Below are positions 63,401-64,000 of a stretch of DNA of 64,000 bases, piece after piece. The first letter of the stretch is position 1, and every line of letters begins with the position of its first letter. Source of the DNA: Podarcis raffonei. Its lineage: Eukaryota > Chordata > Lepidosauria > Squamata > Lacertidae. The translations under genes and the position numbers were made by a program. Below the pieces are notes generated by a model. The model was given only the letters and a program-made list of their open reading frames with translations, was not told where the DNA came from and did not search any database. Location: NCBI RefSeq assembly GCF_027172205.1, contig NC_070606.1, positions 98,280,534 to 98,344,533 on the forward strand. Reading direction: 5' to 3'.

Positions 63401-64000
63401 TAGTCCAACCCCCTGCAATGCAGGAATATGCAGCTGTCCCTTATGGGGATCGAACCTGCAACCTTGGCATTATCAGCACCATTCTCTAACCAACTGAGCT
63501 ATCCAGTTGTGGAAGTCCCTCTCTGGACAAGTACAAGAGGCCATCTCTCTCCCTTCTTTCACATCCCCCCTCAAAACCTTCCTTTCCCCCTGTGCAACAT
63601 TTTTTTAACCTTTTAATCCCTGGCCTCAGTTGCAACCACACCTGTAGTGTATCTGAAGAAGTGTGCATGCACACGAAAGCTCATACCAAGAACTAACTTA
63701 GTTGGTCTTTAAGGTGCTACTGGAAGGAAATTTTTTTTTTGTTTTAACCACACCTGAGTACAGGTAATTGCACTTGATCACATTTGCTTGCTGCTCTTCT
63801 CTCTCCCTCTCTTGACTTTCTGGCCGGCATTTGGATTATAGGCTCCTTGGAGACAGAGCCCCTCTACTTGCTCAAGAAATCCTGCAAAGTGCTATGTACA
63901 CTTATGCTGCTGCAATAACAAATTGTATGTCAAACTTCCTTCTCTGCACAGCATTCATATAGTTGCTGATGTAGCCATGGAGATGCAGAGTCACATTGGT
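40708..64000 (+). CDS. RUBCN: RUBCN / Rubicon, 5' part (7 coding exons)
   Basis: Rubicon binds the class III PI3-kinase complex containing Beclin-1, UVRAG and VPS34. It restrains endosome and autophagosome maturation and promotes LC3-associated phagocytosis. Coding exons: 40708-40736, 52463-52616, 55603-55686, 56509-56668, 60028-60134, 61075-61228, 61344-61895. These join in frame into 413 codons plus one base, against about 972 residues in human. The RUN domain is complete at roughly residues 37-178 ([57 protein letters not shown]). The Ser-rich exon 7 keeps [10 protein letters not shown] and [10 protein letters not shown]. The start [14 protein letters not shown] parallels human ...PEESRREHW, but is about 12 residues shorter. 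The coiled-coil, PI3K-binding region and C-terminal Rubicon homology domain lie beyond the window. Confidence 0.96.
40841..41200. repeat. 181-bp tandem duplication, G-rich, RUBCN intron 1
   Basis: Two units begin with GCTAATTAATTGAA at 40841 and at 41022, giving a period of 181 bp. Each contains GGGAAATGAAATGACATGCA, a TATTTGGGGGG run and GGGTGTGGGTAGTTAT. The coding-strand DNA just after exon 1 is strongly G-rich over 40740-41340. Confidence 0.9.
41530..42361 (+). mobile_element. L2-like LINE 3' end, lineage B
   Basis: A 198-residue uninterrupted frame (41539-42135) reads [60 protein letters not shown] and [20 protein letters not shown], then stop. The 3'UTR GTTGTTAGCCGCCCTTAGCC and GGGCGGGATATAAATAAA ends in ATT repeats. 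It differs clearly from lineage A (21190, 36076, 58385). 5'-truncated, RUBCN intron 1, sense. Confidence 0.9.
42556..42780. mobile_element. Tigger/pogo-like MITE, short form
   Basis: The termini CAGTGGTACCTCGGGTTAC and GTTAACCCGAGGTACCACTG-like are inverted repeats flanked by TA. Blocks AGTACCTCGGGTTAAGAACT, GCAGCAGCAGGAGGCCCC and GGTTAAGAACAGTTTCAGGT are shared with the inverted copy at 44594. Confidence 0.88.
42990..43590 (+). mobile_element. CR1/L3 LINE fragment split by an L2-like tail
   Basis: The CR1/L3 part (GGTATAAAATTATGCATGGT, GAAGCTGAATGTTGGAAGAT, GGCAGTGATGGCCACCAACT) is interrupted at about 43086-43262 by a lineage A L2-like tail (AAGACATCTGAAGGCAGCCC, AGTGGCTGGGGAAACCCAGC). ACTAG-containing sequence repeats at both junctions. 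The L2-like insertion is therefore the younger one. Confidence 0.8.
44594..44819. mobile_element. Tigger/pogo-like MITE, short form, inverted copy
   Basis: Reverse complement of the 42556 copy over its whole length (GAACAGTTT/AAACTGTTC, GGGGCCTCCTGCTGCTGCCG), flanked by TA at 44592-44593 and 44820-44821. Confidence 0.88.
44830..46145. other. RUBCN intron 1, no gene seen
   Basis: Mostly AT-rich unique sequence. Short open frames at 44910-45164 and 45255-45494 show no conserved domain. No recognisable full repeat. Confidence 0.5.
46150..46460 (+). mobile_element. CR1/L3-type LINE 3' region
   Basis: Reads TGGAATCCACTCCCACAAGA, TGGTCACCAACTTGAATGGC TTTAAAAGAG and CTAATTGGCCACTGCTTGCT, the CR1/L3 segment that follows the ORF2 end. 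Decayed. Confidence 0.7.
46635..46720 (-). mobile_element. CR1-tailed tRNA SINE scrap
   Basis: Plus strand CATAGACTCGTAGAGTTGGA AGGGACC, CATCTAGTCCAACCCCCTAC and CGCCCAACATGGGGC are the inverted tail and tRNA-Lys 3' end. Confidence 0.75.
46740..48080. other. RUBCN intron 1, few repeats
   Basis: A CR1/L3 3'UTR scrap occurs near 46990-47100 (plus) and another near 47745-47830 (minus). The rest is unrecognised. No exon was seen. Confidence 0.5.
48090..48480 (+). mobile_element. tRNA-derived MIR-like SINE with long ACT/CTT tail
   Basis: An ATT microsatellite (48090-48128) precedes the SINE (48143-48377: GAGAGCCAGGATGGTGTAGT GGTTAAGAGC, GGTGACCTTGGGCCAGTCAC, GTGAAAGGCGGGATATCAAG). Its tail is ACT repeats to 48421 followed by about 20 CTT units to 48480. 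It is the best-preserved copy of this SINE type. Confidence 0.9.
48500..49860. other. RUBCN intron 1, no gene seen
   Basis: Unrecognised, moderately AT-rich sequence. The stretch 49620-49790 has a weak L2-tail-like look. Open frames (48671-49102 and others) have no family resemblance. Confidence 0.45.
49886..50239 (+). mobile_element. Sauria SINE (RUBCN intron 1)
   Basis: Full length and sense, with a perfect 10-bp duplication TATTCGTGTA at 49876-49885 and 50240-50249. Intact tRNA-like A and B boxes (GTGGCGCTGTGGGTTAAACC; GCGGTTCGAATCCCC). Confidence 0.96.
50710..51420 (+). mobile_element. Decayed L2-like LINE 3' end
   Basis: [40 protein letters not shown] and a later CSSSLL-like stretch correspond to the L2-like ORF2 tail ([12 protein letters not shown]...). 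Many lesions; older than the other copies. Confidence 0.75.
51755..51900 (-). mobile_element. CR1/L3-type LINE fragment
   Basis: Plus strand CTTTAAAGCTACTAGCCACT GCCACATCTT, GGGAGTGAATTCTATAAGTT and TGTGTGAAGAAGTGCTTGTT are the reverse of the CR1/L3 end region. It abuts the SINE at 51908. Confidence 0.65.
51908..52068 (+). mobile_element. CR1-tailed tRNA-Lys SINE with inverted internal duplication
   Basis: The A-box side GATAGCTCAGTTGGTAGAGC is normal. The anticodon-arm region is then replaced by 51934-51958, an inverted copy of the element's own 51974-51998 (25 bp, two mismatches, 15-base loop). The B box GGTTTGAGCCCC and the CR1 tail TTGGACTAGATGATCCTCGT follow. Confidence 0.9.
52463..52616 (+). 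CDS. RUBCN: RUBCN exon 2
   Basis: Encodes [40 protein letters not shown] and [11 protein letters not shown]. Acceptor TTTTTCAG, donor GTAGGC. It opens the RUN domain. Human reads [20 protein letters not shown]. Ends on a codon boundary. Confidence 0.97.
53180..53530 (-). mobile_element. CR1/L3-type LINE 3' region
   Basis: Plus strand CATCCTGTTCTCACAGTGGC TGACCAGATG, GCAAGCAGGACATGAGCACA and ATAGCCATTGTGGCATTGAT are the inverted CR1/L3 3' region. Confidence 0.75.
53535..54495. other. RUBCN intron 2, no gene seen
   Basis: Unrecognised AT-rich sequence. Open frames near 53609-53994 overlap on both strands without conserved features. Confidence 0.45.
54500..54745 (+). mobile_element. L2-like LINE reverse-transcriptase fragment
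   Basis: Frame pieces read [17 protein letters not shown]-like and [19 protein letters not shown], the latter containing the VPQGSVLSP-type palm motif of non-LTR reverse transcriptase. It is the only piece in the window from the catalytic domain. Decayed. Confidence 0.75.
54755..55004 (-). mobile_element. tRNA-derived MIR-like lizard SINE
   Basis: Reverse copy: tail AAGAGTTTGGATTTGATATC, GCCCAAGGTCACCCAGCAGC, and head CTTAACCACTACACCACACT GG. Closely matches 14466 and 48143. Confidence 0.88.
55603..55686 (+). CDS. RUBCN: RUBCN exon 3
   Basis: Encodes [20 protein letters not shown] then HAAHHIEK. Acceptor CTGGGCAG, donor GTGAGC. Human reads [23 protein letters not shown]-domain core. Confidence 0.97.
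56509..56668 (+). CDS. RUBCN: RUBCN exon 4
   Basis: Encodes [40 protein letters not shown] and [13 protein letters not shown]. Acceptor TCTTCCAG, donor GTAAGA. Human reads [20 protein letters not shown]. Leaves one base for exon 5. Confidence 0.97.
56870..56960 (+). mobile_element. tRNA-headed SINE fragment (second squamate type)
   Basis: TCATGGCTCAGTGGTAGCTT GTCTGCTTTGCATGTGGAAG and CAATTTCAACCCCCAGCATT form a tRNA-like head with decayed boxes. Related to 31290 and, inverted, 62600. Confidence 0.65.
56969..57219. mobile_element. hAT (Charlie-like) MITE, 251 bp (RUBCN intron 4)
   Basis: Starts CATGGGTAGGTAAACTAAGG and ends AAAAGGTTTGCTGACCCCTG. Flanked by TTGTAGAG (56961-56968) and CTGTAGAG (57220-57227), an 8-bp duplication with one mismatch. 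The inner blocks GGGGGCCAGATCCGGCCC and GTGGACCGGCCCCCTGCTG are typical of Charlie-group hAT elements. Confidence 0.85.
57780..58010 (+). mobile_element. CR1/L3-type LINE 3'UTR fragment
   Basis: TAGTAAAAGAGGATTAGGCA ATCCATGGATGGCAAGGCTG and AGGTTGGCCACTGTGAGAAC ... TTGGACTAGATG match the CR1/L3 3' region. Truncated and decayed. Confidence 0.6.
58090..58370. repeat. Unclassified element with two adjacent hairpins
   Basis: TAAGATGCACCAGACCATAA GACGCACCTA introduces it; this motif recurs in reptile DNA-transposon-like repeats. Two near-perfect inverted repeats follow: 58196-58216 with 58221-58241 and 58258-58279 with 58298-58319. Family and ends are not determined. Confidence 0.55.
58360..58715 (-). 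mobile_element. L2-like LINE 3' end, lineage A copy 3
   Basis: Minus-strand frame [40 protein letters not shown] and [15 protein letters not shown]. It stops homology at about 58375 and fuses into the palindromic element. The stretch GGGCATTCCACAGGG occurs twice in tandem at the junction (58365-58395). No 3'UTR remains. Confidence 0.85.
58700..58800 (-). mobile_element. tRNA-headed SINE fragment
   Basis: Plus strand CTGGGACTGAGCCTGGGACC TTCTGCATTCAAAGCATGTG ATCTAC is the inverted tRNA-like head of the second squamate SINE type. Confidence 0.6.
59000..59870. other. RUBCN intron 4, no gene seen
   Basis: Unrecognised sequence with A/T runs near 59580-59675. Nothing supports an exon. Confidence 0.5.
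59880..59990 (+). repeat. L2-like 3' tail plus AAT/AAAAT microsatellite
   Basis: TCTGTTGGAAGCTGCCCAGA TGGGTGGGGTATT is the lineage A tail. About 80 bp of AAT and AAAAT repeats follow, ending some 40 bp before RUBCN exon 5. Confidence 0.85.
60028..60134 (+). CDS. RUBCN: RUBCN exon 5
   Basis: Encodes [20 protein letters not shown] and [16 protein letters not shown], almost identical to human [20 protein letters not shown]. Acceptor TTTTTGCAG, donor GTGAGA. End of the RUN domain. Confidence 0.97.
61075..61228 (+). CDS. RUBCN: RUBCN exon 6
   Basis: Encodes [40 protein letters not shown] and [11 protein letters not shown] plus one base. Acceptor CTTTCAG, donor GTGAAAG. Human reads [20 protein letters not shown]. 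Confidence 0.95.
61344..61895 (+). CDS. RUBCN: RUBCN exon 7
   Basis: A 552-nt exon after a 115-bp intron; acceptor CTCTTTCCAG, donor GTAAGG. It begins [20 protein letters not shown] and contains [55 protein letters not shown] and [17 protein letters not shown]. It is Ser-rich and presumably disordered. The first third is poorly conserved with human, the rest well. Confidence 0.95.
61896..63340 (+). other. RUBCN: RUBCN intron 7 (start), no exon seen
   Basis: No segment matching the next Rubicon exon is present. An inverted tRNA-headed SINE of the second squamate type lies at about 62570-62745 (GTTGCCTTACATTGACTCAG, CTCTCCAGGATTTCTTATGG, CATGCAAAGCAGAGGTTGTA). The rest is unrecognised. The intron continues past 64000. 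Confidence 0.7.
63346..63504 (-). mobile_element. tRNA-Ile-derived SINE with CR1 tail
   Basis: On the minus strand GGATAGCTCAGTTGGTTAGA GAATGGTGCTGATAATGCCA AGGTTGCAGGTTCGATCCCC follows tRNA-Ile(AAT). It is then joined to TGCATTGCAGGGGGTTGGAC and TTCTATGATTCTATCATTCT, the same CR1 tail used by the tRNA-Lys SINEs here. Confidence 0.9.
63645..63745 (+). mobile_element. Penelope-like short retroelement with hammerhead core, copy 2
   Basis: Flanked by a perfect 11-bp duplication AACCACACCTG (63634-63644, 63746-63756). It contains GTAT-CTGAAGA (63649-63659), self-complementary GTGTGCATGCACAC (63661-63674), GAAA (63675-63678), GCTC and ATAC (63683-63686). It then has GGTCTTTAAGGTGCTACTGG and a T-run. 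It is sense in RUBCN intron 7. Assignment to a Penelope-like family is inferred from the ribozyme layout. Confidence 0.65.
63649..63686 (+). ncRNA. Hammerhead-ribozyme-like motif
   Basis: The core order CUGANGA - helix II - GAAA - short helix III - C - helix I is present. CUGAAGA is at 63653-63659. Helix II is the palindrome at 63661-63674. GAAA is at 63675-63678. A minimal AGCU helix III covers 63678-63681, with C at 63682 as the expected cleavage position. Helix I pairs GUAU (63649-63652) with AUAC (63683-63686). Helix III is too short for a stable monomer, so activity would probably need a dimer, as proposed for Penelope-type hammerheads. Confidence 0.5.

Noticed and set aside
63425-63504. 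tRNA-Ile gene on the minus strand
   Set aside because: It is the head of a SINE joined to a CR1 tail and does not fold with a full acceptor stem.
61896-64000. RUBCN exon 8 inside the window
   Set aside because: No plus-strand frame resembles the next Rubicon segment; the last 2.1 kb reads as intron and repeats.
1-64000. CRISPR array, operon or prokaryotic island
   Set aside because: The DNA is clearly vertebrate. Its regular repeats are a minisatellite and microsatellites without spacer structure.

Overview
The window is nuclear DNA from a squamate reptile, most likely a lizard. The evidence is the set of full-length Sauria SINEs, together with BovB (RTE), CR1/L3, L1 and two L2-like LINE lineages, hAT and Tigger-like MITEs, and CR1-tailed tRNA SINEs. 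Genus cannot be told from the sequence alone.

Three host genes are present, in the order seen at human 3q29. LRCH3 (minus strand) has only exon 1, at 11209-11518, so positions 1-11208 are its first intron. FYTTD1/UIF (minus) is complete: nine coding exons from 37166 down to 18210 encode 308 residues, and its 3'UTR probably runs to about 16590. RUBCN/Rubicon (plus) starts at 40708. Its first seven coding exons (about 413 residues: the whole RUN domain plus the serine-rich middle) lie in the window, and the rest lies beyond 64000. FYTTD1 and RUBCN are head to head, 3.5 kb apart. All exon junctions listed here have GT-AG ends and keep frame.

Region by region: 1-11208 is LRCH3 intron 1, with old LINE/SINE remnants and a 13-unit, 37-bp GC-rich minisatellite ending 93 bp from the exon 1 donor. 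11209-11790 is the LRCH3 CpG-island promoter. 11800-16580 is intergenic, with a hAT element nested in a Sauria SINE, an L1 tail and a 662-bp hAT element with a CpG-rich core. 16590-37450 is FYTTD1. 37450-40400 is intergenic. 40400-64000 is RUBCN with repeat-rich introns.

The three genes are not an operon and act in different processes: cytoskeleton/DOCK regulation, mRNA export, and endosome/autophagy control. The least ordinary signals are a hammerhead-ribozyme-like core inside a small retroelement in sense orientation in RUBCN intron 7, the LRCH3 exon 1 reading frame running open through the minisatellite, the CpG-rich hAT element, and a SINE carrying a 25-bp internal inverted duplication. 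No CRISPR array, phage or plasmid feature was seen.
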